A program made the translations under genes and the position numbers. Below, one piece after another: positions 39,001 to 47,646 of a stretch of DNA of 60,609 nucleotides. Below the pieces are notes generated by a model that saw nothing but the letters and a program-made list of their open reading frames with translations, was not told the origin of the DNA and made no database searches. The stretch covers positions 1 through 60,609 of IMG/VR virus record IMGVR_UViG_3300027749_000121; one strand, written 5' to 3'. This DNA is from a virus. Numbering within the stretch: position 1 is the first letter of the stretch; every line of letters begins with the position of its first letter.

Positions 39001-41633
39001 GCATCAGCGCGTTCTTCCAAACCTTTCTCTAGCGGCCTGTCAGCAATAGTCAGTAGTTGTTCACGCAAACCTTGATTAGCTTCGCGTTCTAGTGCTTTGC
39101 CGTTTGCCAAGAGGCGGTTAATGTTTACAAGGCGGGTTGCATCAAAGATAAACTGGCTTGTAGCTTTACGCACCTCATTAAAGTTTTTTCCTTTGGCCGC
39201 GTCATACAGGTCAATCAAGTCGTCGTGTACTTTGGCGCGCAATTCTTGCGTCTGCTGGCGCATTTTTGCTCGGTCGTTCTGTACGTCAAACCCTTCTTGC
39301 GCAGGCTTTAACTTGGGCAAGTAGTAGTCAAGCAACGACGCCACGTTCTCGTCTGTGCGCTCACCAATAATGTTCTGAGCAAACGGGGTTGTGTCTTTAT
39401 AACGGTCAGCCGTCTCCATACGGCGGTTCAGGTTATCCAAAGCTTTGCGCTTTACGTTCAACTCAAACGTTTGGCGGCTAGGCAGCATCTTGCCCGCTTC
39501 GTCCTCACTCTTAGACAGTTCTTTAACGTCTTTCTCAAGCGTCTCTTTGAGCTTGTCGCGGTCATCGCGGAACTCTGTGTTAGCAGGGTCTTGCTTTAAC
39601 TTGTTCCAGTCTTGCTCACCATCTTTAAACAAAGCCAACAAAGAACGTGCGTCTTCCAAGTCCTTGTCATAAATTGCTTGCTCTACAGGAGAGCGGCCTT
39701 TGTTTTTCTCCGCTATGGTTTGCAGCTTTTCAATTTCAGCTTCAACGCTTTCCCGTGTCTCGCGGGCTTCTTGCGCGCCTTTGTCAATCTCAGCGGCAAA
39801 CAAATCATCTGTGGGCGTACCGCGGAACTGATCGCCTTCCATCAATGTGGGTACGGCTTCGAGTTCTTTTAGGCGTGGTAGTAATTTAGCAATCGCCTCA
39901 TCGTCACCAAGGTCTTGGTAACGGGCAACTTTCTTTCGCAGGTCTTTAATCTCAACATCACGAGACGCAACGTCTGTTTGCTTGGGCGCTTCTGCAACAA
40001 AAGGTTTTAATTGTTCAAGCTCGGCTAGTGCTTCTTTATTCTGTTTGATACTACCGACAAGGCGCTCCATGTCGTCCGTGCTGGTAGCTGTCTGCAGTTT
40101 GGTGCGCAGGTTCTCAATCTGTTTATTGACTGTAGTCTGCATAGCCGTATACGCTGTCGGCGTTGGAGCCATAGACTGAAACTGCTTTTGCAAGTCAAAC
40201 TGCTGGTTGGTAAGCGCTTGGATCTGCGTTTGATCGCCTGTCTTTGTAGCTTCGGCAAGCTGTGCGTCAAGCTCTTTGATCTGAGAGTCAAGTGTGCGTA
40301 GCTGGCCAACAGGGGATGTGTCCTTAGCTTGCGGCAATTCACCAAACAAATCTTGTTGGGCCCCGGGGACTTTGTTAGCTTCTGCAAATGCGGTTTTGCG
40401 TGTAGCTTCTTGATTGCGTTCTTCAATCGCTTTTCTAGCGGATCGGTACTCTTCAATAGTGCCTGTGTACTCGTCAGACTTACGTAACTCTTTAATTTGC
40501 GAACGAGCTTCGGCCTTGTCGGCAACAGCGGCCAAATCACCTTCTGCGGGTTTACCCTTAATGCGTGCAAGCAGATCAGCTTCTTGCTTTTGCACGTCAG
40601 CGTAACGTGTTTGTATCTCGTCCAAGTACTCATGGGTCTGACGGTATGCGGCTTTCTCTGCTTCTAAACGCTGCTTCTCAGCTTCTTGAGCTTGCACTTG
40701 TTTGGCCTGCTCTGCACGGGCTTCTTCTGCTTGACGGGTTTTAATGCTACCACGCTCAACATAACGACCGGCAGGGGCAAGAGTGCCGCCTAATACAGCA
40801 CCACCAATAAAGTTGTCAAAATATTCCGAACGGGCTTCTGCATCAGTGATGTTCAGACCGGCTTGCAAACGCTCAAGTACTTGCTGCGCGGCTTCGGTAA
40901 AGCCCTCAGCGCCCATAGTCTTTAGCGTGTTTACACTGTAGTCTTTCAGGACATCTTTCATGCCCTGTTCAGCAATCTTCTTAGCCGCTTGCTCTGATAC
41001 TTCTTTGCCGCCCATAGCCAAAATCTGGCGGACCCCGGGGATCATCTTCATCCCGTAAACATCAAACGCGGCTTGGAATGGTGCTGCGGCTAAAGCTGCG
41101 CCAAGGTTTGTTTCGCCAAGCCTCTTGCCTGTTTCTAGTTGTTTAGATAAGTTTGAACCGCCAAACTGCGCAGCAGAAGTAAGACCTGCTACTGCACCGG
41201 GCGCAGTCAATGCAAGAGCACCGGAACCAATAGTAGCGCCAGCAATGGCTTCTGGAAGTAAAGCGGTTAAGCCAGCAGCGGCAACGGGAGCGGCCATGTA
41301 AGGCAACGACCCACCAGCAAGTTCGCCAAGCTTGGTAAGAGGTGCTTCTGTCCAGCCTTTTTCAGTTGGCTTGAAAGCTTTTCTTTTTTCTTCTTCTTTT
41401 TCTTTGATGTACTTTTCGGCAGCGGCTTCATCCATCAAGCCAGTACGTCCAGCAAGCGCAGCAATGTCTCCTTTGAGAGACGCTACGCTTCCTTTAAACG
41501 CCGCACCAAAACCTTCTTCTGGGGCGCCGCCTATACCAAGTTGTTCTCGAAGAATCTCCGCTGCTTTTTCTTTGGATACGCTGTCTGGAAACTCAACGGT
41601 TCGTCCATCAGGCAAAGCAACGGTATAGCTCAT
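32991..41633 (-). CDS. Giant polyvalent internal virion protein with metallopeptidase motif
   Basis: At 2880 residues this is the largest gene. The N-terminus has DGRTVEFPDSVSKEKAAEILR, a short virion-associated motif, then hydrophobic helices to about 250. Residues about 300-1750 are mostly Glu/Lys/Gln/Ala-rich coiled coil. A zinc peptidase signature H1899-E-V-T-H1903 (LIHEVTHAASL) lies in a compact domain. The C-terminal 500 residues, with VSNVYTGDEKDMQKFL and FFNAQIQGLDVLYRSF, match the LPD38-type domain of phage polyvalent proteins. Such proteins are packaged and injected with the DNA. Its stop marks the end of the late operon. Confidence 0.75.
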   Translation of the reverse strand: MSYTVALPDGRTVEFPDSVSKEKAAEILREQLGIGGAPEEGFGAAFKGSVASLKGDIAALAGRTGLMDEAAAEKYIKEKEEEKRKAFKPTEKGWTEAPLTKLGELAGGSLPYMAAPVAAAGLTALLPEAIAGATIGSGALALTAPGAVAGLTSAAQFGGSNLSKQLETGKRLGETNLGAALAAAPFQAAFDVYGMKMIPGVRQILAMGGKEVSEQAAKKIAEQGMKDVLKDYSVNTLKTMGAEGFTEAAQQVLERLQAGLNITDAEARSEYFDNFIGGAVLGGTLAPAGRYVERGSIKTRQAEEARAEQAKQVQAQEAEKQRLEAEKAAYRQTHEYLDEIQTRYADVQKQEADLLARIKGKPAEGDLAAVADKAEARSQIKELRKSDEYTGTIEEYRSARKAIEERNQEATRKTAFAEANKVPGAQQDLFGELPQAKDTSPVGQLRTLDSQIKELDAQLAEATKTGDQTQIQALTNQQFDLQKQFQSMAPTPTAYTAMQTTVNKQIENLRTKLQTATSTDDMERLVGSIKQNKEALAELEQLKPFVAEAPKQTDVASRDVEIKDLRKKVARYQDLGDDEAIAKLLPRLKELEAVPTLMEGDQFRGTPTDDLFAAEIDKGAQEARETRESVEAEIEKLQTIAEKNKGRSPVEQAIYDKDLEDARSLLALFKDGEQDWNKLKQDPANTEFRDDRDKLKETLEKDVKELSKSEDEAGKMLPSRQTFELNVKRKALDNLNRRMETADRYKDTTPFAQNIIGERTDENVASLLDYYLPKLKPAQEGFDVQNDRAKMRQQTQELRAKVHDDLIDLYDAAKGKNFNEVRKATSQFIFDATRLVNINRLLANGKALEREANQGLREQLLTIADRPLEKGLEERADAVIDRYSQVIAEEREVSKAGRQLPIERVEGAANRIDEVTRELRLVNERVQKAGRPTDEAKMAALAELKDRRKDLGDELRKLRTARPAIAEANKQAQEVTPEMAEMQQQLGNIERQLKGLTVESERGNIRAQLQKARDDLKAKIAAGTEEETTAVTGQRELPGIQPQRLAPTLREITPEELTDARTAFVAAETRVEELKKAMRNTEALQDNPQYFRELATRLRNEVKQYQAERRDFPNSFLLDRAVADYAAREQNSRYFDMLADLTEQGQADLKAIQKELEQAQRAVPKAEAALIDLERRQRMQEQQQGAVTKAPAGQTEAERLKAGETREFKNVKDRILTKPKKAESWDIKKQSVAPVAKVPEVVKAQKALSRATEIARMSGRELTSARGKLSESGVTQEIRQQQLVIQELEPLVKGAFSEENVKAIDDELAKIDAVLQERGSDKQKALSPVIAKMKGPLPRDYAATVDFAEKDARSEYNAAKKVSDASQEAYEAARRGIDNLPSMASGLEFGRLDSAMTRASSATDKLLPKTQAAELVYLAARRDNLTLNKLMGEDLREAFVNTSARLAKALNQESPLVKQIEEAKATAAKAEKARAEAETKAREEERKLQAERNAGAGEQRKALDAAKVEKDRLEKAMSGTGYDVRRFTRDTSGPAMTAELNKLKKNLAAADTNLGKARLTNNTADIEKYQTEYNQIESNIDTIYASAPIVERDVEQPNAPQPAAAEGMRLPARKEGPVVRNLAGAKRVRQAGVIKLRADGLSQEAANAVHLFTAKARLDGATDASRAKLETAYAEATEGLTEDQVAKQLAEGKRLLGQGPTIEIIAARERYRQSVIDLEKAQKDFDEAKTPATKELAQDALDLANQRSDAAEEVYKNARDIRASKALKGGSQAEVEAAIDAATAKQEAATLPEIDEEGPIQGAATQYTEMEQAQLSDTAKEAIADGRLLDAVNDVAENGQTEFIRQNAKNVVDMLLRTKVVIDPNLVDANGVPVPAFYNNVTNTVSFRPGELTEENLIHEVTHAASLRGLVMPATDLTKDQLAARNELNAMFNQLKKDKALVNEYGLTNVAEFASEVQSNKDFRDRINEKPWFGGNMLTRFFKAVLRLIGFKTGQLTTDVATKNIEALYMPAQKFEMVDKLNTASVFRTKAPAVSSVIVGQEANKLDSLKANLFGLGGRVQLIDSLAAADAAIVAGEGAGKLSSTEAFQTQYFLRLADKTTQAAGQFINSGPISIVSENTAFGKEYRYQASTGPNLVDMSKHIEDASKAGLGADAERILTVQVAGERAEATPNGWSRLLSSDPAAAKAEYLKDKATLAANPEAKKHIDAAKAVYKQYNNGLIDFIVQCGFISKQEGERLKKTPFIPFYRIENNEVKLFTDKEHSIRIGNIKENPDLQRMLGDEKTILPILTSAVQNTFMLSRAGLKNQATHSTSDAMYKAGFASKIGKGSGPAGADVVRYKVDGDDHFAVIDSDTFGIPAHLIVKGMEGIKTTIPEIVRMMGIPANWVRKFVTRGPAYPVRQLIRDPLNAAIVGGVDGVPVLNALTALIKMRVGRSPSEEALMRGLVVSSNVYTGDEKDMQKFLQDISTGRGKWDKMLGMLDTFALQSDAATRVTIYEDSIKKGLSEARSQFRAMESQNFGRRGLSPSIQVMNTLIPFFNAQIQGLDVLYRSFKGDMPFSERLEIQRKIKMRGILLMAGTLSYALMMEDDEDYRKMPPEVKYGNWFVHIPGVKDPLKIPIPYEVGILFKALPEAILDVARRDTKAKEAIKGLGMLLWQSAPGVVPVAGKPFIEASIGATPYGPIESAREKELPAAMRYREETTEAAKTLGSLTGAVGVSPLMIEHFVRSYTSSLGLSALHMLDPALRSSTEGAKASSSASKTPFFGGLFQSADGRFIVDRAYNRMDEVVQAQKGYEDLASRGKKAEAKAWAQEYAALLAQADMAGGFKKSMGEMFTDERTIRADSRLSTERKDELIARIKAAQNREAEAFYRATERKRPQ

Positions 41634-41636
41634 AGA

Positions 41637-43424
41637 TCACTTTCTTGGTTCAAGTTGTCCTGTCTTGGCGTTTAGAACAAAATCTGCGCCGCCAACAGGT
41701 GCACCGCCGCCCCCGGAAGTGCCTGCTAATTTTGCCAGAGCTGGATTTAATTGCAAGGTTTTTTCCCATTCTTTTTCAAATGCCGCTGGAATTTCTTCAG
41801 GCGTGTACTTGTTTGACTTTATGACTTGATCCATCACGTTCTTGCGTGCCTGCTCAATAGCATTAGACCCTTTAAAAGCGTTAATGTAATCTTTGTTATC
41901 CTGTGAACGGATTTGCGCTGCGCCCAACGTAGCTTCTTTACCAATATTGGCCACACGTTCTTGCATAGCGCCAGTAAACATTGTCTTGGCATCTTCGCGG
42001 TTCAGGCCGTAACGGGTAACCGCAAAGTCCGTTAGGCTCTTAAGTCCTGCATTGGCAGCTTTGTCTACATCGGCAGTGGCTTTTCTAATCTCTGAGTTGT
42101 TCATGCTCTTCTGGTTAAAGCGCACATCTTCCAAACGTCCATAGGCGTCGTCCAGCTTATCCCTAGCGTCAGCAATCTTGTCCATACTTTTACGATAAGC
42201 GGCAGTGCCAACCATAGCGCCCTGACCAATGTTGGCAAAAGCGTGCTGAGACGTGCCGGACATCATCGCCAAACCAGCTTCGAGCAAAGCCAAACCACCG
42301 GCTTGACCTTCTTCTTTACCAATGCGCTCTTCTTTACCTTTGAGCTTGGCTTCACGGTCTTTGCCATACTCGCCTTGCGCCGCAAGATCAGTTTTAAGTT
42401 GATCCAGTTGTCTTTGAGCGGCGGATGTTTCTGCTTCGCCTTGCTGACGCACACGCTCTTGAATCTGGTTTAGCTCAGTCTCACGTACATTCGCAGGGCC
42501 AGCAAACTGCTCGTACATAGCTTTAATACCCTGCGCTCCACCCATGCTAGTTTGAGGACGTGGTGCGTCAGGCGCGGCACCGGAAGGTGGTGGAAGAGCT
42601 TTGTCTGTAGGAGCCGCCGCAGACACGTTCTCATATCCGGCTTTTACACCGGGGAAGTCTTTTGCCCTTGTAGCCGTGTTTGACGGATACTTAGCTTCGG
42701 TCGCGGCTTTATCCCCCGCTTTAATTCTTTCAGAGTTATACAGTGCAATCTCTTCAGGTCTTGCAATACCTTGGTTGATACGCGCCGCAATCTCGGCTAA
42801 CAAGGCTTGCTTTTTCTTGTCCCCCATGTAGTCTGTAAACCTCTCCCATGGAGTTTGGTTTTCTGGGGAACCCGGTTGCGTAAACTCGGCGCGGGGTTGT
42901 ACTGCTTGGAAACCGGGGATGCCGCCAACAACACTACCGTCCATAGTATTGCCTTGATAACGGGGGATGTGACCACCGCCAGCCATACGCATCACACCGC
43001 CACCATCATGGGCGTAGTTGAACATGCCATCAGTGTTGCCCATACCTTCTAAGTTGCTACGAGACATGGGTGAGTTGGAGCTTTCATCAAACCCTGCAAT
43101 ACCACCATCAGCCATGCGCTGCATATTGGGTGCGGGTATTTGCGCTATGCCTTGATTTTCAGGAAGCTGTGCAACCGTGCGTGAGGGAGCCATGCCTGCA
43201 ATGTCTTGGTCTACAACAGTAGGCATAGGGCCGGCTGCTTGCATCGCTTTAGATCGCTCGGCCGCCTTTACAATATTGTTGACATTCACTGCAGTTGCAA
43301 CAACTGCGGGGTCATTCCTGTGCTGTGTGGCATAGGCTTGCCGTCCTCGGGCATCCATACCCGCCAGCATAGTGGTCAAAGCATCAATGCGTTCAGGGCT
43401 GTAGGGGTTTTGTGATTGAAGCAT
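41637..43424 (-). CDS. Internal virion or ejection protein candidate
   Basis: The 595-residue protein has a Gly/Met-rich N-terminal third (ADGGIAGFDESSNSP), then Gln/Glu/Lys coiled coil about 330-420, a short hydrophobic helix (GGLALLEAGLAMMSGTS) and another helical part. It is coded directly upstream of the giant ejection protein, in an ordered set of three large internal-type genes. Function is inferred from position and shape. Confidence 0.6.
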   Translation of the reverse strand: MLQSQNPYSPERIDALTTMLAGMDARGRQAYATQHRNDPAVVATAVNVNNIVKAAERSKAMQAAGPMPTVVDQDIAGMAPSRTVAQLPENQGIAQIPAPNMQRMADGGIAGFDESSNSPMSRSNLEGMGNTDGMFNYAHDGGGVMRMAGGGHIPRYQGNTMDGSVVGGIPGFQAVQPRAEFTQPGSPENQTPWERFTDYMGDKKKQALLAEIAARINQGIARPEEIALYNSERIKAGDKAATEAKYPSNTATRAKDFPGVKAGYENVSAAAPTDKALPPPSGAAPDAPRPQTSMGGAQGIKAMYEQFAGPANVRETELNQIQERVRQQGEAETSAAQRQLDQLKTDLAAQGEYGKDREAKLKGKEERIGKEEGQAGGLALLEAGLAMMSGTSQHAFANIGQGAMVGTAAYRKSMDKIADARDKLDDAYGRLEDVRFNQKSMNNSEIRKATADVDKAANAGLKSLTDFAVTRYGLNREDAKTMFTGAMQERVANIGKEATLGAAQIRSQDNKDYINAFKGSNAIEQARKNVMDQVIKSNKYTPEEIPAAFEKEWEKTLQLNPALAKLAGTSGGGGAPVGGADFVLNAKTGQLEPRK

Positions 43425-43433
43425 GCTTACCTC

Positions 43434-44663
43434 TTATGCCATGTTATAAATAGCCAAGTCTGCCAGACCAGCAGGGCGCTCATCAACCGAGCCGCCTTTA
43501 GCAAATAGTTTACTAGCGCCCAAAGCCGCTGTTCCTAAACCGGCTACTTGCGACACCATAGAAGGCGCTGCTTGATAAATCGTACTGGACTGTTGAGTCA
43601 ATGGCAAACCACGGAGCATGTCAGACATGAAACCTAACTGCTTGTATGGGTAGTTCTGGTAGTTTTGGAAGTCCTGCATCTGCTGATTCAGGATGTTTTG
43701 CGTTTGCTGCTGTTGCATGCCGCCATACTGACCTTGCAGTTGGTTGATGCCCATCATCTGGTTATAGGACGTGTTACCCAAATTACTCAGTTGACCCGCA
43801 CCTGTCAGTGCTGTCTGCAAGCCTTGAAGCCCTAAACCTGCACCGTATTGGCGCGACTGCTCGGCAAGTTGCTGCGCTGTCATGTTTTGCTGTTGGTTGG
43901 CTAATTGGGCTTGCATGTTCTGCCCAGCGCCTAATTGTTGTACACCTAGTTTGGCTTGTAAGTTTTGGCCGCCCGTGGTGATACCAGCTTGTTGATTAGC
44001 CAGTTGAGCCTGTAAGCGTGCGGCTTGCTCAGCATTAAATTGCTGTTGGCCTTGGCTGTATGCGGCTTGCTGACCTTGCGCAAAGATGTCGCCTTGTTGA
44101 CGAGCCAGATTGTTACGCGCTTGACCACGCATGAGGTAGTCGCCACTGCCACCAAACGCACCACTGCGGGCGGCTTGGGCTTGCTGAGTTTGTCCTGCAA
44201 TAGCCGCTTGACGCGCAGCGTCTTGCTGTTGACGTTGAACCACATTGGACATGTACGGCGACATGTAGGCTTCGGCCATTCCGGGACGCGTATAAGACTG
44301 AGTGCCCACACGTTCCGCGTCACCCATCTGGTAGTACTGCAAGTCAGGGCTATTGATGTTATATGCAGAGAAAGCGGCAGGGTTGTAGTTGCCGTAATTC
44401 ATGGCGGCTTGTGAGGCCAAACCAGTCAGATCAGACGCTTGCTGAATCTGCGGAGACACTTGCATGTTCTGCGCACCCGTAAAGGCTTGCTGCTGCAAAG
44501 GTGTAAATTGCGCAACTTTGTCCCCCATGTACTGCATGTAGGGATTGCTATTGACATCGGTAACCGCTGCGGCTTGACCTAGCAGATCCTGAACGTACGG
44601 CTTAGCGTAGTCAGGAAGGGAGGTCTGCGATATGTTCGTTTGTGTTGGTACTATGTCAGCCAT
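43434..44663 (-). CDS. Gln-rich internal virion protein candidate
   Basis: The 409-residue protein is extremely Gln/Ala-rich, for example around LARQQGDIFAQGQQAAYSQG, and contains tandem helical Gln patterns. The C-terminus carries SKLFAKGGSVDERPAGL, a KGG-type end found in several proteins here. It lies between two other internal-type proteins and may be part of the ejected core. No enzymatic motif is present. Confidence 0.6.
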   Translation of the reverse strand: MADIVPTQTNISQTSLPDYAKPYVQDLLGQAAAVTDVNSNPYMQYMGDKVAQFTPLQQQAFTGAQNMQVSPQIQQASDLTGLASQAAMNYGNYNPAAFSAYNINSPDLQYYQMGDAERVGTQSYTRPGMAEAYMSPYMSNVVQRQQQDAARQAAIAGQTQQAQAARSGAFGGSGDYLMRGQARNNLARQQGDIFAQGQQAAYSQGQQQFNAEQAARLQAQLANQQAGITTGGQNLQAKLGVQQLGAGQNMQAQLANQQQNMTAQQLAEQSRQYGAGLGLQGLQTALTGAGQLSNLGNTSYNQMMGINQLQGQYGGMQQQQTQNILNQQMQDFQNYQNYPYKQLGFMSDMLRGLPLTQQSSTIYQAAPSMVSQVAGLGTAALGASKLFAKGGSVDERPAGLADLAIYNMA

Positions 44664-44673
44664 GATCTAATCC

Positions 44674-47394
44674 TTACGCGGGAAGGTATTTGTCAGCACG
44701 GCTGTTAGCCGCTACTTTGTTTTTGCCTGTGGTCTTGCCGCGCGCACGTTGCACACGATCCATCATGGCGTAGAGCTTCTTGGCTCCAGCATCTGTTGAG
44801 CCGTTACCCAGTTCAGACACAATGCGTGCAGGCACTACAAACTCACCATCGGCAAGGCGTGCGGGCTGTTGCTTCTGGCCAATCGTTGCGGGGATGCTGT
44901 CAGACACGCCATCACCGGGGCCTTTGAGCAAACGGCCACCATCAGAGTAGCTACCCAAAGAACCGAGGCCGCCACCTACGGCGTACATAGGCATACCGCC
45001 AGCCGCAAACCCGCCCGTGCTGGAAGAGTCTTGTTGTGTACTTGCGGCTTTATCGGCGGCGGCTTTATCTGCTACAGCTTTATCTGCTGCGGCAGTAGCC
45101 TGTTTAGCCTTGGCTGCGCGCCATTTTGCTGCTACCTGAGAAAGCGATACGCCAGTAGCCGCCGCAATTTCTTGCGGGGTTAGGTTGTTTTCAACTGCCC
45201 ATGCGTAGGTGGTTGCGTCATCTTGACCTTGGTTCTTTTTAAAGTATTGGAAGATTTCCGATGGCGACATCAAGTAGTTCACACCGCCTGATGGGTCTTT
45301 GTACTCGGCCACGTAGTCAGGGTTGCGAATATATTTGCCCGTAGCTTGATCGTACGTGTACTGTCTATTGGTACTGGCTGGGTAGCCAAGCGTGGCTTCT
45401 GCGTAAGGACGAGCGATCTCGCCCACACCAGACTTGGTCGGGTATGCGCCCTTACCCATAAGGTAGTTGTACGCTGCCATGGAATCACCAGTTTGCTGGT
45501 TGAATTTAGCGTTGTAGTATTTGTCTTTGGCTTGGTCTGGGCTAATGTTAAGAAGCTGCGCTGCTGTCTCTGGGGGCAGACCAATTTTGTCAAGGAAGTT
45601 AACGTGATCCAATTCTGTAGCTGTTGGGTTTTGAATACCAAACTGGCTGTACAGATCAAGCTTGGCTTTGTCTGCGGCTGTCTTAGCAGCGGCTTTGTCT
45701 GCAATTTGCTGTTTGGCTAACGTCAGCGGGTTCGATGTAAACGCCGTCTTACCTGTAAAGTCTACAATCGGGCCTTGTGTGCCAGTCGACGCCATTGTGC
45801 CTGTGCCTTGGTATGTACCTTGGCCAACTGCGGTGCCAACAGCGGGGGCAACAGACGTATCACCAGCCACACCTTTGTATGTGCCGCTGGATGTGACTGA
45901 CACAGGTTTGACTGTGGAAGTGCCGTCGCCTGTGTAGTTCAGCGTTGTGTCAGCGCCAGCATCAACGCGAGGAAGTGTGGCTAAGCCAGCAGCAGCCGCG
46001 TCTTTAGCGGCTTGCTCAGCTTGCAATCGTTTTTCCAAAGCAATAGATTCAGCAGTGCTCATGCGTGGGATAACTTTGTATCCCATTTTCTTTTCATACT
46101 CTGTTTGCCACTCAGGGGTAGCCTCAAAACCTGAAGTTTCGGCCAGCTTTTTAGCAGTTGCGTACCCACCCAAAGTATCAAAAGCCGCTGTTGGCGCGCC
46201 TTGTGTAGAAGAACGATACAGCAACTCCAATGCTTCGTCTTGGGGTGTCTTAAACTTTTTAGCCAAATCAGACGTGTACCCACCAATATAGTCAGACATG
46301 GCTTTTTGTTGGCCAGCAGCAGTTGTCAAATCAGGAGCTACATACGCAGGGGCAGCGGCAGCAGTAACAACAGGAGCAGCGGCAGCAGTAACAACAGGAG
46401 CAGCGGCAGCGGGGGCTGTTGCGTATTTAGACATGATAGAAGCTAGACCAGCTTCATCACCGCCAGCTTTCATGTAGTTGGATGCAATCGTGTCGTAGAC
46501 TTGCTTACCACCAAGGTTAGCGTAGATGTTATTAAGATCCCCGCCTCCAGCCAAAGCCACAATACCGCCTTCATTGAAAGGCTTGTACGCAGGGGTGCCG
46601 TAATTGGCAGCAGGCACGGGGTTCAAACGGCGATATTGCCCATTTTGACCGTAAATGAATTGGTTGATGGTGTCTGTATTTTGTCCAATTTCAGGCATCT
46701 TTGTGGTTGTAGGAACCATAGCGCCAGCCATAATTGGTGCGGCAGCAGCGCCCAAATATTTAAAGTTATCTTTGGCAAAACTTAATGGGTCGTTTGCAAC
46801 AGAACCAAGTCCAGCAGACATTTTTGCCGCTGTGGACGCGTTTGTGCCTTGCGAGACAGCGTTTGACACGGCTTTATTTGCTTCAGTAACATATTCAGGA
46901 TTTACCGCACCGCCTTCTAACGTAGGAAGTATCCCACGCTCGGCCAAAGTGTCAGACATCATTTGACCAGAAGCCACGCCAGTAGCGTCAGCCGCAAGCG
47001 CGCCTGTTCCAGCGTTCATTAGTCCTTCACCCAACCCCGCGCCACCATAAGCGCCCAGTCCGGCCATGAGACCGCGGGACAAGCTGCCAGTAGCCAAGGT
47101 GGTAATGCCGCCAACAGTGGCTGCAGCCATACCCGCAGACATTAAACCACCACCAAAAGCCGCACCAGCAGGGCCTAAGAACGCGCCAAGGGCAATAGGG
47201 GCTACAGCCTTAAACAAGTCCGAAAGGAAGCCCGCTTCGGGTAAACCCGTATGCGGATTGATGGTCATTGTCGTGCCGTTAGCTTCGGCAAAAGCTTGTA
47301 GGCGCTGGACTTCGTCCGGCGTCATGTGTACAAGTAAAGAGTCGTCACCGCGACCGTGTGCGGCTACCTGTTCGGCAAACTTATGCAGGCTCAT
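44674..47394 (-). CDS. Large virion protein with membrane-like N-terminal segment
   Basis: The 906-residue protein has a Gly/Ala-rich hydrophobic zone about residues 60-130 (IALGAFLGPAGAAFGGGLMS) of the type seen in ejected pore-forming proteins. Long Ala/Lys/Thr linkers follow, including short tandem repeats near PVVTAAAAP. The C-terminus has the conserved DSIPATIGQKQQPARLADGE block, which I associate with virion proteins of aquatic phages. A cell-envelope-spanning ejection role is inferred. Confidence 0.6.
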   Translation of the reverse strand: MSLHKFAEQVAAHGRGDDSLLVHMTPDEVQRLQAFAEANGTTMTINPHTGLPEAGFLSDLFKAVAPIALGAFLGPAGAAFGGGLMSAGMAAATVGGITTLATGSLSRGLMAGLGAYGGAGLGEGLMNAGTGALAADATGVASGQMMSDTLAERGILPTLEGGAVNPEYVTEANKAVSNAVSQGTNASTAAKMSAGLGSVANDPLSFAKDNFKYLGAAAAPIMAGAMVPTTTKMPEIGQNTDTINQFIYGQNGQYRRLNPVPAANYGTPAYKPFNEGGIVALAGGGDLNNIYANLGGKQVYDTIASNYMKAGGDEAGLASIMSKYATAPAAAAPVVTAAAAPVVTAAAAPAYVAPDLTTAAGQQKAMSDYIGGYTSDLAKKFKTPQDEALELLYRSSTQGAPTAAFDTLGGYATAKKLAETSGFEATPEWQTEYEKKMGYKVIPRMSTAESIALEKRLQAEQAAKDAAAAGLATLPRVDAGADTTLNYTGDGTSTVKPVSVTSSGTYKGVAGDTSVAPAVGTAVGQGTYQGTGTMASTGTQGPIVDFTGKTAFTSNPLTLAKQQIADKAAAKTAADKAKLDLYSQFGIQNPTATELDHVNFLDKIGLPPETAAQLLNISPDQAKDKYYNAKFNQQTGDSMAAYNYLMGKGAYPTKSGVGEIARPYAEATLGYPASTNRQYTYDQATGKYIRNPDYVAEYKDPSGGVNYLMSPSEIFQYFKKNQGQDDATTYAWAVENNLTPQEIAAATGVSLSQVAAKWRAAKAKQATAAADKAVADKAAADKAASTQQDSSSTGGFAAGGMPMYAVGGGLGSLGSYSDGGRLLKGPGDGVSDSIPATIGQKQQPARLADGEFVVPARIVSELGNGSTDAGAKKLYAMMDRVQRARGKTTGKNKVAANSRADKYLPA

Positions 47395-47395
47395 G

Positions 47396-47644
47396 TCAGA
47401 CCTTTATTTTTAAAGCATTCGATGTTGTGTCACGGTAAACATCTCCTACTCGGAGGTTAGCTAAATTAACCTGAGTTGGCAAGGTGTTTATGTTCAAGTT
47501 AATGCTTGCTCCCGCCAAAGGGCCGGGGGTATCTAGTTGGTTAAAGTACAGACGCAACACATTAACAAGCTTATCCATGTACTGTTGGTCATATTCTACC
47601 GGAGCAAGGGGTAAACTGGGTGCAACTACATTAGTTTGTGACAT
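47396..47644 (-). CDS. Small virion-cluster protein
   Basis: The 82-residue protein contains QYMDKLVNVLRLYFNQLDTP and ends with a strand pair LRVGDVYRDTTSNALKIKV. It lies between the tail hub-like gene and the ejection set, with only a base or two of gap. The role is unknown; a small tail or fibre connector is possible. Confidence 0.6.
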   Translation of the reverse strand: MSQTNVVAPSLPLAPVEYDQQYMDKLVNVLRLYFNQLDTPGPLAGASINLNINTLPTQVNLANLRVGDVYRDTTSNALKIKV

Positions 47645-47646
47645 CT

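Noticed and set aside
46330-46420. Short tandem repeat (Ala/Pro/Val units) as a possible CRISPR-like array
   Set aside because: It is an in-frame coding repeat of a virion protein linker with no spacers.
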